In this document: positions 1 to 6,872 of the stretch, in pieces
Layout of the letters: each line of letters begins with the position of its first letter
Numbering within the stretch: the stretch's first letter is position 1
Assembly (NCBI GenBank): GCA_017646545.1
Contig: JAGCMI010000113.1
Coordinates: 1 to 9,150, forward strand
Origin: Oscillospiraceae bacterium
GTDB taxonomy: Bacteria > Bacillota > Clostridia > Oscillospirales > Oscillospiraceae
Length of the DNA stretch: 9,150 bases
Reading direction: 5' to 3'
Made by a program: the position numbers and the translations under genes
The notes under the pieces: model-generated
The model's input: the letters and a program-made list of their open reading frames with translations, nothing else
What the model was told of the DNA's origin: nothing
Databases searched by the model: none

Positions 1-290
1 CATACGGATTGACCGTTTTCTGCTTCAGGGACTCGAATAATTAAATCCGACTGTCCGGTGGACAGTCGGTCGCGAGGGCTGGACCGAGCGAAACCATAAT
101 TTTCGCCAACGGCGAAAATGTAAACGAGTCCCTGGCGAGCCAATTCTTCATGCATATTTCCATCGTCCCAAGCATAAAATGTACAAGGGCCGGCTGCGCT
201 TAGCTTGCCCTTTTTTCGCATCACACCGCTGCAGTTTCGGCGACACACTTGACTCCAGATGTAACACAAATCTTCCGCTGCCCTCGTCAT
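1..290 (-). CDS. Doubtful minus-strand ORF, open at the left edge
   Basis: Reading leftwards from an ATG at 290-288 the frame stays open for 96 codons to the window edge; a second in-frame ATG is at 221-219. The product is mixed and soluble-looking, with stretches such as GPCTFYAWDDGNMHEELARQ, and its later part is encoded by the palindromic element. Against it: neither ATG has a Shine-Dalgarno sequence, codon choice is less GC-rich at third positions than in the neighbouring genes, and the frame stays open upstream only because it is codon-aligned antisense to bofA. I recognise no family. It could be a repeat-borne pseudo-coding frame of the kind often called hypothetical in gut Clostridia. 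The open frame is seen; expression is not shown. Confidence 0.25.
   Translation of the reverse strand, partial: MTRAAEDLCYIWSQVCRRNCSGVMRKKGKLSAAGPCTFYAWDDGNMHEELARQGLVYIFAVGENYGFARSSPRDRLSTGQSDLIIRVPEAENGQSV
26..134. repeat. Palindrome-rich, cloverleaf-like element bounded by 10-bp inverted repeats
   Basis: The ends CAGGGACTCG (26-35) and CGAGTCCCTG (125-134) are perfect inverted repeats. Between them are two perfect hairpins: CCGACTGTCC (47-56) with GGACAGTCGG (60-69), loop GGT, and ATTTTCGCC (99-107) with GGCGAAAAT (111-119), loop AAC. A weaker TCGC/GCGA pairing (70-73 with 88-91) could form a third arm. As RNA or single-stranded DNA this folds into a closed multi-arm structure. Known things of this shape are small non-autonomous inverted-repeat elements (MITE or palindromic repeats) and structured RNAs. 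I see no clear target-site duplication outside the outer stem and no match to an RNA family I know. The stems are seen directly; mobility or multi-copy status is inference. Confidence 0.6.
185..216 (+). terminator. Intrinsic terminator reading rightwards
   Basis: AAGGGC (185-190) pairs with GCCCTT (207-212). An inner GGCT/AGCT helix (192-195 with 202-205, one G-T pair) continues the stem across single-base bulges, and the hairpin runs into six T (211-216). The T tract is only on the plus-strand side, so it should stop a transcript coming from the left, through the palindromic element. The gene or RNA it ends begins outside the window. Confidence 0.6.
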
Positions 291-357
291 GGGTCGGAGG
301 CGAGTGGGTTTCGTCCGGTGTCCAAGGGTAGTATGTGCCGCAGGTGGGGAAATATAC

Positions 358-363
358 GGAGGA
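358..363 (+). promoter_or_regulatory. Ribosome binding site that fixes the bofA start
   Basis: GGAGGA ends 5 bases before the ATG at 369. It is the only good Shine-Dalgarno in the region and rejects the longer reading from the TTG at 249. Confidence 0.8.
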
Positions 364-368
364 AGTTT

Positions 369-623
369 ATGGGAGAATTCGTATCGCTTTTTGTTCTGGC
401 AGCGCTGGCATTGGCTGTGGTGCGATTGGTGATGGCGCCCATCCGTCTGGCGTGGAAGCTGGCGGTCAATGGGTTTGTGGGACTGGTCAGCTTGTATCTG
501 GTGAATTTGGCGTCCTCGGTGACGGGGCTGTACATCCCCATCAATGCGGTTACAGCTTTGATTGCAGGGGCCTTGGGGCTGCCGGGGATCGGCATTTTGG
601 CAGCAGTACAGCTTTGGTTATAA
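369..623 (+). CDS. bofA: BofA-family pro-sigma-K processing inhibitor
   Basis: This 84-residue integral membrane protein belongs to the BofA family. In Bacillus subtilis, BofA sits in the outer forespore membrane with SpoIVFA and holds back the SpoIVFB protease that activates sigma-K in the mother cell. The sequence shows a hydrophobic N-terminal segment (residues about 3-20), a short basic stretch (MAPIRLAWK), a second hydrophobic segment, and the family-like C-terminal part with YIPINAVTALIAGALGLPG, which has the conserved Asn and the Gly-Leu-Pro-Gly turn. Length matches the family (about 85-90). The start is chosen for the GGAGGA 5 bp upstream. The stop overlaps the U-tract side of a hairpin shared with the convergent hutD-like gene. 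Many Clostridia carry BofA but lack full SpoIVF systems, so the exact partner is uncertain. No sporulation-type promoter was recognised upstream. Confidence 0.85.
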   Translation: MGEFVSLFVLAALALAVVRLVMAPIRLAWKLAVNGFVGLVSLYLVNLASSVTGLYIPINAVTALIAGALGLPGIGILAAVQLWL

Positions 624-628
624 AAAGA

Positions 629-650
629 GGGCGCGGCATCTGCCGCGCCC
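629..650. terminator. Bidirectional terminator between bofA and the hutD-like gene
   Basis: GGGCGCGGC (629-637) and GCCGCGCCC (642-650) form a perfect 9-bp GC stem with a four-base loop. On the minus strand the stem is followed by TCTTTTTA, a good U tract for the glucan-hydrolase operon. On the plus strand only a weak GTTGCAATTTT follows, so it is better as the minus-strand terminator but probably serves both converging units. Confidence 0.8.
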
Positions 651-659
651 GTTGCAATT

Positions 660-1205
660 TTAGATATTTGCCCAGCAGGTGAGGGCGGGGGCAGCGCCCA
701 AGGAGAGGGTGCTGCTGGTTTCGCTGAAGATCACCAGCAGATCGCCTGCCTTCATTTCGTAGGCAACACCGTCCAAGGTAAAGCGGGTGTCTGCCGTGGG
801 ATAAAAGGCATTGAAGCCTGCTGCGATGGGGGCGGAGCCGCGATGCAATTGCATCCGTCCGTCGCAGTTTTTCAGCATTAGATTAAAATCCGTGGCTTTG
901 CCCACGCAATGGGTGGGGGTTTCACCGCTGAAACGGTAGGGCGCTGCCAGCGCATCCATAACCACCGGTACGCTGCCGGGATGGGTCAGGGTGAAGCTGC
1001 CCTGCAAGGGGGTGATATACCGCATCACACCCGGCAGGGGGGTGAAGTCGCTTTCCTCTAAATCCACGGTGGCGGAGCTGATGCGAAGCTGGAAATTCCG
1101 CTGGGCATAGCTGCCGTCGGCAGGGTAGAGGAACAGTTCCGTGGTGGTGCCGCCGGACCAGGTGCTGGTGCGAAAATCCGGGGCGGACAAATGGATGATT
1201 TTCAT
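660..1205 (-). CDS. HutD/Ves-family cupin protein
   Basis: This 181-residue protein belongs to the HutD/Ves family, a bicupin-like fold found beside histidine-utilisation genes in Pseudomonas and as Ves in Escherichia coli. The biochemical role is not settled; a small-molecule-binding or regulatory role has been proposed for HutD. The signature is clear: TSTWSGGTTTE near residues 13-23, then LYP, a RISSATV strand, PLPGVMRYITPLQGS at 56-70, and a C-terminal half with a second cupin-like strand set. No signal peptide is present, so it is cytosolic. I chose the internal ATG at 1205 over an upstream CTG-type extension because AAGGAGG lies just before it and because it overlaps the preceding stop as ATGA, implying translational coupling. 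There is no histidine-utilisation gene in the window; its partners here are a glucan hydrolase and a small Cys-rich protein, so histidine metabolism should not be assumed. Confidence 0.85.
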   Translation of the reverse strand: MKIIHLSAPDFRTSTWSGGTTTELFLYPADGSYAQRNFQLRISSATVDLEESDFTPLPGVMRYITPLQGSFTLTHPGSVPVVMDALAAPYRFSGETPTHCVGKATDFNLMLKNCDGRMQLHRGSAPIAAGFNAFYPTADTRFTLDGVAYEMKAGDLLVIFSETSSTLSLGAAPALTCWANI

Positions 1206-1375
1206 AGCCCCTCCTTCTCCAGCAGTTCCGCGATCTGCTTGGCGATGCCGCAGGCCTGGCAATGGGGGCAGTTTTTGAAGGCGCAGTCCATGGTCAAGGG
1301 GCCGTCCTCGTTTTCCACGGTGACCACTCTGCCCTTGTCCAGCGCCCGGCAGTAGCCGGAGATGAACTTTTCCAT
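1202..1375 (-). CDS. Small cysteine-rich protein (57 aa), putative metal binder
   Basis: This short gene fills the gap between the glucan hydrolase and the HutD-like gene. It starts with ATG at 1375-1373, one base after the hydrolase stop, with a GGAGG-type site inside the end of that gene, and its TGA overlaps the next ATG. Such packing strongly argues it is real. The product has Cys at 9, 31, 36, 39 and 42; the last four give C-x4-C-x2-C-x2-C (CAFKNCPHCQAC), suited to a zinc site or an iron-sulphur cluster. It begins MEKFISGYCRALDKGR and ends in a charged amphipathic helix (IAKQIAELLEKEG). No signal peptide or membrane segment is seen. I do not recognise a named family; small proteins of this general look occur in gut Clostridia, but that is from memory. 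Function unknown. Confidence 0.75.
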   Translation of the reverse strand: MEKFISGYCRALDKGRVVTVENEDGPLTMDCAFKNCPHCQACGIAKQIAELLEKEGL

Positions 1376-1376
1376 A

Positions 1377-3218
1377 TCAATCCTCCACCACGCAGAAGCC
1401 CTGGGGCGCCAGACTCAGCCAGTTGGGTGCCACAGTCCGCAGATTGTGACCCATCAGCAGGCGGCCTGCGGGAATGTCCCAGGCATCCATATTGCGGTTT
1501 ACATAAACTCTGACGGTCTTGCCTTCGTATCGGCGGCAGAAGGTCAGGCGGTGGTCGGTGGCATAGGTGAACTCGATGTCGCCCAGACGCAGGGCATCAC
1601 ATTCCTTTCGCAGCTGACCCAGCTGACGGAAGAACTCCAGCAGCACTCTGTTTTCGCGACCCCAGGGATAGCTGCGGCGGTTGAAGGGGTCCTTATGACC
1701 TTCCATGCCGGCTTCATCGCCATAGTACAAGCTGGGGCTGCCGGGGAGGGTGTACTGCAAAAATGCGGCCATCAGCAGCCGCTCCTCAGCGCGGATATAC
1801 TGGCTGCGGGAGAGGAAACGCTGGCTGGCTTCCTGGCGGCTGCCGTTAAAATCATCCACCAAAGCGGTGAGAATACGGGGGGTATCGTGGGTGCCCAGCA
1901 GGGTCATGCAGCAATTGATGACCTGAGGGGGATAATTTTCCGCAAGGTTCATGACGGTGGTCTTCAGTTGCTCGCCACCGTCCATTTTGCGGACGAAATT
2001 CATAATGGCGGTGCGGAAGGGGTAGTTCATGACGCTGTCCAATTCCCCGTCCACAAAATAGCGGCGGCGACGGCCGTAGGCCTGCTTGTTGGAAGCGTCT
2101 TCCCATACTTCGCCAATGAGCAGCGCATCGGGCTTAACTTCCCGGATCCGCTTTTTCAGCATCAGCACAAATTCGTCCGGCAGTTCGTCCACCACATCCA
2201 GACGGAAACCGTCTGCACCGGCCTTCAGCCAATGAGCCACCACGCTGTCTTCGTCGGTGATGATGTATTTCACAAAGGCAGGATCCATCTTGTTGACGGT
2301 GGGCAGGGTGTCAAAATCCCACCAGCTGTTGTAGCTTCTGGGCCAGGGATGGAAGGTGAACCAGCTATAGTAGGGGGAGGACTCGCTCTGATAAGCGCCC
2401 TTGCCGGGGAAAGTACCGTTTTTGTTAAAGTAGAGGCTGTTGGAGCCGGTGTGGGAATACACACCGTCCAGCACCACCCGGATGCCCCTGCTATGGGCCG
2501 CTTCGCACAGGGCGGAAAACTCTTCCATGGTGCCCAGCATGGGGTCGGGCTGCTGGTAATCACCGGTGTCATAGCGGTGGGAGGAGAAACTCTTGGAAAT
2601 GGGGTTGAGGTAGAGCAGGGTAGTGCCCAGAGAGGCGATGTAATCCATCTTCTCGGTGATGCCCTTGAAATTGCCGCCATAGAAGTCGTTGTTCAGCACT
2701 TCACCGGTGGCGGTGGGGCGCCAATCCACTTCCTCATACCAATCTTTGTGCACGGTATAAGGCTGCAGCTTGTCCGTCAAGTCGCAGCGGCCGACTTTGT
2801 GGAAACGGTCAGGGAAAATTTGATAAATGGTAGCGCCCTTTGCCCAATCCGGGGTCTGGAAATCGGCAGGGATGCAGGAAACCTGCCACAGATCGCCGGC
2901 TTCCATATTGGTGTCGTTGCCCTGCTTGAACAAGCGGAAGCAGCTGTGCTGCTGGGTGATACGGAAGAAATAAAAATACAGACCCGTTTCCTCGAATGCA
3001 AAACTGCCCTTGAAAATATCGTATGCGCCCTGCTTCATGGCGTATTCCATGGTGCAGGTCATGGCGGGGGAGCCATCTTCCTGCTGGAACACACATTCCA
3101 CCGATTTTGCGCCTACGGAGGAGGGAATGTGGATCCGCAGGGTGCAATTTTCCTTGGGTGTGAGGGTGCCAAAGGGAGTTTTGAACTGGGTCTGCTGGCT
3201 GTCAAATAAAATACGCAT
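1377..3218 (-). CDS. GH13-family alpha-glucan hydrolase (neopullulanase/cyclomaltodextrinase-like)
   Basis: This 613-residue enzyme should hydrolyse alpha-1,4 and perhaps alpha-1,6 links of maltodextrins. Residues 1 to about 115 form an N-terminal beta-sandwich-like region, followed by a (beta/alpha)8 catalytic domain starting near WAKGATIYQIFPDRF (125-139) and a C-terminal beta domain from about 550. GH13 conserved regions are all present: DGVYSH (251-256), GFRLD with nucleophile Asp341, LIGEVW with acid/base Glu370, and GTHDTPR with transition-state stabiliser Asp445. The N-terminal domain and the NNDFYGGNFKGI segment (176-187) point to the neopullulanase/maltogenic amylase group rather than classical alpha-amylase. 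No signal peptide is present, so it acts in the cytosol on imported oligosaccharides. The start at 3218 is preferred to the ATG at 3254 because AGGAG lies 6 bp upstream of it. It is the first gene of a three-gene operon. Exact specificity cannot be told from sequence alone. Confidence 0.9.
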   Translation of the reverse strand: MRILFDSQQTQFKTPFGTLTPKENCTLRIHIPSSVGAKSVECVFQQEDGSPAMTCTMEYAMKQGAYDIFKGSFAFEETGLYFYFFRITQQHSCFRLFKQGNDTNMEAGDLWQVSCIPADFQTPDWAKGATIYQIFPDRFHKVGRCDLTDKLQPYTVHKDWYEEVDWRPTATGEVLNNDFYGGNFKGITEKMDYIASLGTTLLYLNPISKSFSSHRYDTGDYQQPDPMLGTMEEFSALCEAAHSRGIRVVLDGVYSHTGSNSLYFNKNGTFPGKGAYQSESSPYYSWFTFHPWPRSYNSWWDFDTLPTVNKMDPAFVKYIITDEDSVVAHWLKAGADGFRLDVVDELPDEFVLMLKKRIREVKPDALLIGEVWEDASNKQAYGRRRRYFVDGELDSVMNYPFRTAIMNFVRKMDGGEQLKTTVMNLAENYPPQVINCCMTLLGTHDTPRILTALVDDFNGSRQEASQRFLSRSQYIRAEERLLMAAFLQYTLPGSPSLYYGDEAGMEGHKDPFNRRSYPWGRENRVLLEFFRQLGQLRKECDALRLGDIEFTYATDHRLTFCRRYEGKTVRVYVNRNMDAWDIPAGRLLMGHNLRTVAPNWLSLAPQGFCVVED

Positions 3219-3224
3219 AGGGTT

Positions 3225-3229
3225 CTCCT
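3225..3229 (-). promoter_or_regulatory. Ribosome binding site that fixes the glucan-hydrolase start
   Basis: On the minus strand AGGAG stands 6 bases before the ATG at 3218-3216. It removes 12 residues from the longest reading, whose own ATG at 3254 lies within the likely promoter. Confidence 0.75.
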
Positions 3230-3252
3230 GTTGCCGTAAAGAATTTATAGAC

Positions 3253-3258
3253 ATTATA
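3253..3258 (-). promoter_or_regulatory. -10 box of the glucan-hydrolase operon promoter
   Basis: On the minus strand a perfect TATAAT lies about 35 bp upstream of the hydrolase start. No good -35 hexamer is present at 16-18 bp spacing, which suggests a weak or activator-dependent promoter. A 6-bp inverted repeat (ATCTTT at 3263-3268, AAAGAT at 3275-3280) lies in the expected spacer and -35 position and could be an operator, though it is short and AT-rich. Confidence 0.5.
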
Positions 3259-3323
3259 CACCATCTTTCTCAAAAAAGATAGCCAAACTGTTTACAAAAT
3301 CGTCTGGATTTTTTGACTGGATG

Positions 3324-3332
3324 TGGTATAAT
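3324..3332 (+). promoter_or_regulatory. Extended -10 promoter of the secA operon
   Basis: TGGTATAAT combines a perfect TATAAT (3327-3332) with the TGn extension, about 45 bp before the secA start. The best -35 candidates at 16-18 bp are poor (for example TGGATT at 3305-3310), as is usual for extended -10 promoters. A TTGACT at 3313-3318 is only 8 bp from the -10 and cannot be its partner. Confidence 0.6.
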
Positions 3333-3376
3333 GAATAAAATGCATTGCTATTGCTATTTTACGAAGGAGATCATCT

Positions 3377-6061
3377 ATGGGATTGCTGACGAAGATTTTT
3401 GGAACCCGCTCCCAGCGGGAAGTGAAGAAGATCCGCCCCGTGGTGGATAAAATTCTGGCGCTGGAAGGACAGTATCAGGCGCTTTCCGAGGAAGCGCTGA
3501 AGAATAAGACCGCTGAGTTCAAGGCGCGTCTGGCTGCAGGCGAAACTTTGGACGATATTCTGGTGGAGGCATTTGCCGCCGTCCGGGAGGCTGCGTGGCG
3601 CGTGCTGGGCATGAAGCCCTATCCCGTGCAGCTCATTGGCGGCGTGGTGCTGCATCAGGGTCGCATCGCGGAAATGAAGACCGGTGAAGGTAAGACCTTG
3701 GTGGCCATTTTGCCCTGCTACCTCAATGCTCTGACGGGCTTGGGTGTGCATGTGGTCACTGTCAATGACTATCTGGCCAAGCGTGACTCGGAGTGGATGG
3801 GCAAGGTTTACCGCTATATGGGTCTTTCCGTGGGTCTGATCATTCCCGGCATGGATCCTGCGGAGCGCCGCAAGGCCTATGCTGCCGATATTACCTACTG
3901 CACCAACAACGAACTGGGCTTTGACTATCTGCGTGATAACATGGCCATTTACAAGCACGAACTGGTGCAGCGCGGTCACAATTTCGCCATTGTCGACGAG
4001 GTGGACTCCATCCTCATCGACGAGGCCCGTACCCCTCTGATTATCTCCGGTAAGGGCGAGGAAAGTTCCAAGCTTTACGAAATGGCGGACTATTTCGTTT
4101 CCACCCTGCGCCGCCAGGTCTTTGCCAAGACCGAGGATAAGGAAAGCTATGACCAGCTGGATAGCTGCGATTACTATGTGGATGAAAAATCCCACACCGT
4201 ATCCCTCACCGCCAGCGGTATTGCCAAGGCGGAAAAGTATTTCGGTGTGGAAAACTTGGGCGACGGTGAAAACTCCACCCTTTCTCACCATCTGAACCAG
4301 GCCATGAAGGCCCGGGGTCTGATGAAGAGGGATATTGACTATGTGGTCAAGGATGGGGAGATCATCATCGTTGATGAGTTCACCGGCCGATTGATGTATG
4401 GCCGCCGCTATAACGAAGGTCTGCATCAGGCCATTGAAGCCAAGGAAGGCGTCACCGTGGCCCACGAGAGCAAGACTCTGGCCACCATTACCTTCCAGAA
4501 TTTCTTCCGTCTGTACGGCAAGCTCTCCGGCATGACCGGCACGGCGCTGACCGAAGAGGAGGAATTTGGCACCATCTACCGGCTGGATGTGGTGGAGATC
4601 CCCACCAACAAGCCCATCGCCCGTGTGGATAATTCCGATGCCATTTACAAGACCCAGCAGGGTAAGTACCGTGCCATCGTGCAGCAGGTGAAGGACTGCC
4701 ACGAAAAGGGTCAGCCCGTGCTGGTGGGTACCATTTCCATTGAGGGCAGTGAACTGCTGAGCAGACTGCTGAAAAAAGAGGGCATCCGCCATAATGTGCT
4801 CAATGCCAAATACCATGAGCAGGAAGCCCAGATCGTTGCCCAGGCCGGTAAGTTTGGCGCGGTGACCATCGCCACCAACATGGCAGGCCGTGGTACGGAT
4901 ATTATGCTGGGCGGTAATGCAGAGTTCCTTGCCAAGACCGAACTGAGCAAGACCGATCTGCCCCAGGAACTGCTGGCAGAGGCCGATTCCTATGCGGAAA
5001 CCTCCGATCCCGAGATTTTGGCCATTCGGGAAAAGTATGCCCAGCTGCTGGAAAAGTACAAAAAGGAGATTTCCGGTGAGGCCGAGCAGGTGCGTCAGGC
5101 CGGCGGTCTGTTCATTGTGGGCACCGAGCGCCATGAGTCCCGCCGTATCGACAATCAGCTCCGTGGCCGTTCCGGCCGTCAGGGTGACCCCGGTGAGACC
5201 CGGTTCTATCTGAGTCTGGAAGATGATCTGATGCGTCTGTTTGGCGGTGACCGGGTCATGGGCGTGATGAATGCCCTGGGCCTGGATGAGGATACCCCCA
5301 TCGAGCATAAGATGGTTTCCTCCGCCATGGAAAATTCCCAGCGCACCGTGGAAAGCCGCCATTTCCGCTCCAGAAAGAATGTGCTGGAGTACGATAATGT
5401 GATGAACACCCAGCGTGAGGTCATCTATCAGCAGCGCCAGAAGGTGCTCGACGGTGAGGATCTGCGGGAGAATGTGCTGAGCATGCTGCGCCAGTGCATC
5501 AGCGGCGCGGCCGGTGATGTGGAAGAACTCAAGCGCTATGAAGGTCTGTTCTATCCTGCCGGGGCGGTGAGCCAGACGGAGGATGTGGACGAGCTGTACC
5601 GGATGGCGGTGGAAGTCTACGAAAAGAAGGAAGCTGCCTATGGCGAGGCCACCATGCGTGAACTGGAGCGCGTGATCATGCTGCGAGTGGTGGACGAGCA
5701 CTGGATGGACAATATCGATGCCATGGACGATCTGAAGCAGGGCATCGGTCTGCGTGCTTATGCCCAGCACGACCCCGTGGTGGAATTTAAGAACGAAGGC
5801 TATGAAATGTTCCAGGCCATGGTCACCGCCATCCGTGAGGAAACGGTGCGTCGACTGTTTATGGTGAAGCTGGCGCCCACCCAGAGCATCCAGCGCCAGA
5901 GAGTGGCCAAGGAAACCGGCACCGGCGCCGCGGTGAATGCGGTGGTGAAGAAGCAGCCGGTGAAAAAGACCCAGAAGGTGGGTCCCAACGATCCCTGCCC
6001 CTGCGGCAGCGGTCAGAAGTACAAAAAGTGCTGTATGCAGAAGGATAAGATGGGCGAATAA
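3377..6061 (+). CDS. secA: Preprotein translocase ATPase SecA
   Basis: SecA is the motor that drives unfolded precursor proteins through the SecYEG channel by ATP hydrolysis, at the cytosolic face of the membrane. The 894-residue product has full family length. Visible motifs in order: Walker A GEGKT (103-107), [26 protein letters not shown], Walker B DEVD (207-210) with [22 protein letters not shown] and [18 protein letters not shown], the second nucleotide-binding-fold motifs [12 protein letters not shown] and [17 protein letters not shown], the helical scaffold region with [11 protein letters not shown], and a C-terminal zinc motif C-x-C-x8-CC (Cys874, 876, 885, 886) that in the family binds SecB or ribosomes. 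AAGGAGA precedes the ATG. It leads an operon with pgeF 10 bp downstream; the secA-prfB order of Bacillus is not kept. Confidence 0.98.
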   Translation: MGLLTKIFGTRSQREVKKIRPVVDKILALEGQYQALSEEALKNKTAEFKARLAAGETLDDILVEAFAAVREAAWRVLGMKPYPVQLIGGVVLHQGRIAEMKTGEGKTLVAILPCYLNALTGLGVHVVTVNDYLAKRDSEWMGKVYRYMGLSVGLIIPGMDPAERRKAYAADITYCTNNELGFDYLRDNMAIYKHELVQRGHNFAIVDEVDSILIDEARTPLIISGKGEESSKLYEMADYFVSTLRRQVFAKTEDKESYDQLDSCDYYVDEKSHTVSLTASGIAKAEKYFGVENLGDGENSTLSHHLNQAMKARGLMKRDIDYVVKDGEIIIVDEFTGRLMYGRRYNEGLHQAIEAKEGVTVAHESKTLATITFQNFFRLYGKLSGMTGTALTEEEEFGTIYRLDVVEIPTNKPIARVDNSDAIYKTQQGKYRAIVQQVKDCHEKGQPVLVGTISIEGSELLSRLLKKEGIRHNVLNAKYHEQEAQIVAQAGKFGAVTIATNMAGRGTDIMLGGNAEFLAKTELSKTDLPQELLAEADSYAETSDPEILAIREKYAQLLEKYKKEISGEAEQVRQAGGLFIVGTERHESRRIDNQLRGRSGRQGDPGETRFYLSLEDDLMRLFGGDRVMGVMNALGLDEDTPIEHKMVSSAMENSQRTVESRHFRSRKNVLEYDNVMNTQREVIYQQRQKVLDGEDLRENVLSMLRQCISGAAGDVEELKRYEGLFYPAGAVSQTEDVDELYRMAVEVYEKKEAAYGEATMRELERVIMLRVVDEHWMDNIDAMDDLKQGIGLRAYAQHDPVVEFKNEGYEMFQAMVTAIREETVRRLFMVKLAPTQSIQRQRVAKETGTGAAVNAVVKKQPVKKTQKVGPNDPCPCGSGQKYKKCCMQKDKMGE

Positions 6062-6071
6062 CGGAGTAGCT

Positions 6072-6872
6072 ATGGCGATCAACACCATCAAAAAAGGAAC
6101 ACTGGAATATTTGGCAGCGGAGGGCATCTCCGCGCCCCATGCCTTTACCACCCGTCTGGGCGGTGTCAGCCGGGATCATTTGTCCGCGCTGAATCTGACC
6201 CTGCACCGGGGAGATGCGGCGGAAAATGTGGAGGAAAATTACCGCATTTTGACCGCTGCGCTTGGTGTGGACAAAGAAAAATTGGTGCTGACCCGGCAGG
6301 TGCATTCCGATGTTATTCGTGTGGTGACCGATGCCGATTGTCATGGCGTGGATCACCATCTGTATCCGGAGTGTGACGGTCTTATCACCAATACCCCCGG
6401 TGTGAGTCTGGTGGTGTTTACTGCCGATTGCACCCCCATTTTGCTCCAAGACAGCGTCACCGGAGCGGTGGGAGCGGTGCATGCCGGCTGGCGGGGCACA
6501 GCGCTGGACATTGCCGGCAAGGCGGTGGAGAAAATGGCAGCGGAATTTGGCTGCCATCCGGCGCATATCCGGGCGGCCATCGGCCCCAATATTGGCCCGT
6601 GCTGTTTTGAAACCGATGCCGATGTGCCCCAAGCCATGGTGGATACCTTTGGGGACGAAGCGAAAGCATGGATCCGTGCAGTTGGGGATAAGTATTATGT
6701 AAACCTAAAAGCCATCAATGCCCTCGCTTTGCGACGGGCAGGTGTGGCGCATATTGAAATCAGCGAAGATTGCACCATGTGTATGCATCATCGCTATTGG
6801 TCCCATCGCTATACCCGTGGTCTGCGGGGAAGCCAAGGGGCTGTGATCTGTTGCGAAAGGGGGATTCTGTGA
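6072..6872 (+). CDS. pgeF: PgeF/YlmD-family purine nucleoside phosphorylase / peptidoglycan editing factor
   Basis: This 266-residue protein belongs to the YfiH/YlmD/LACC1 multicopper-oxidase-like family. Members have been shown to act on purine nucleosides (adenosine deaminase and phosphorolysis activities), and E. coli YfiH (PgeF) prevents misincorporation of serine for alanine in the peptidoglycan stem peptide. The metal/active-site residues are visible: His78 in LTRQVHSD, Cys120 in FTADCTP and His137 in AVHAGWRGT, with the same 17-residue Cys-to-His spacing as in E. coli. IGPNIGPCCFE (170-180) is the other family signature, and a C-terminal CTMC motif is also typical. Length fits (240-280). 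It is cytosolic. GGAG lies 5 bp before the ATG, which is 10 bp after secA; its TGA overlaps the GTG of the next gene. Which of the reported activities matters here is not decidable from sequence. Confidence 0.93.
   Translation: MAINTIKKGTLEYLAAEGISAPHAFTTRLGGVSRDHLSALNLTLHRGDAAENVEENYRILTAALGVDKEKLVLTRQVHSDVIRVVTDADCHGVDHHLYPECDGLITNTPGVSLVVFTADCTPILLQDSVTGAVGAVHAGWRGTALDIAGKAVEKMAAEFGCHPAHIRAAIGPNIGPCCFETDADVPQAMVDTFGDEAKAWIRAVGDKYYVNLKAINALALRRAGVAHIEISEDCTMCMHHRYWSHRYTRGLRGSQGAVICCERGIL
6856..6863 (+). promoter_or_regulatory. Ribosome binding site for the GTG start of the lipoprotein gene
   Basis: AAAGGGGG ends 5 bases before GTG at 6869. It selects this GTG, which yields a proper lipoprotein signal, over the in-frame ATG at 6770 lying inside pgeF. 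Confidence 0.8.

Larger units (their letters stand above)
1..368. other. Left flank with no confirmed gene: palindromic element, terminator, and an open minus-strand frame
   Basis: This stretch lacks a gene I can assign with confidence. On the plus strand, two frames that enter from the left edge end at stops at 38-40 and 42-44, so the extreme left may be the 3' end of an upstream gene, but the frame cannot be decided from so few codons. Then come the palindromic element at 26-134, about 50 plain bases, an intrinsic terminator at 185-216, and about 140 bases leading to the bofA ribosome binding site. I see no convincing sigma-A promoter in 217-357: a TTGACT at 249-254 has no matching -10 box 16-18 bp downstream. 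On the minus strand one frame has no stop from bofA down to base 1; it is listed separately as a doubtful CDS. Confidence 0.6.

Noticed and set aside
2..44. 3' ends of upstream genes in two plus-strand frames (stops at 38-40 and 42-44)
   Set aside because: Only 12-14 codons of each are visible, they cannot both be real, and neither is recognisable, so no CDS is called.
249..368. N-terminal extension of bofA from the TTG at 249
   Set aside because: The extra 40 residues resemble nothing in the BofA family, and GGAGGA sits just before the ATG at 369, giving the normal family length.
1362..3209. A 615-codon plus-strand frame opposite the glucan hydrolase
   Set aside because: It is an antisense shadow of a gene with all GH13 catalytic residues; it has no recognisable motif and no ribosome binding site of its own.
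3313..3318. TTGACT as a -35 box for secA
   Set aside because: It is only 8 bp from the TATAAT, far too close for a sigma-A promoter.
3371..6151. A 926-codon open frame on the minus strand opposite secA
   Set aside because: It is low in complexity, rich in His, Gly, Leu and Ile, resembles no family, and arises because GC-rich third positions in secA avoid stop complements. secA itself carries every family motif.
5859..6632. Minus-strand frame of 257 codons across the secA-pgeF junction
   Set aside because: It lies opposite two well-supported genes and shows no motif; it is a shadow frame.
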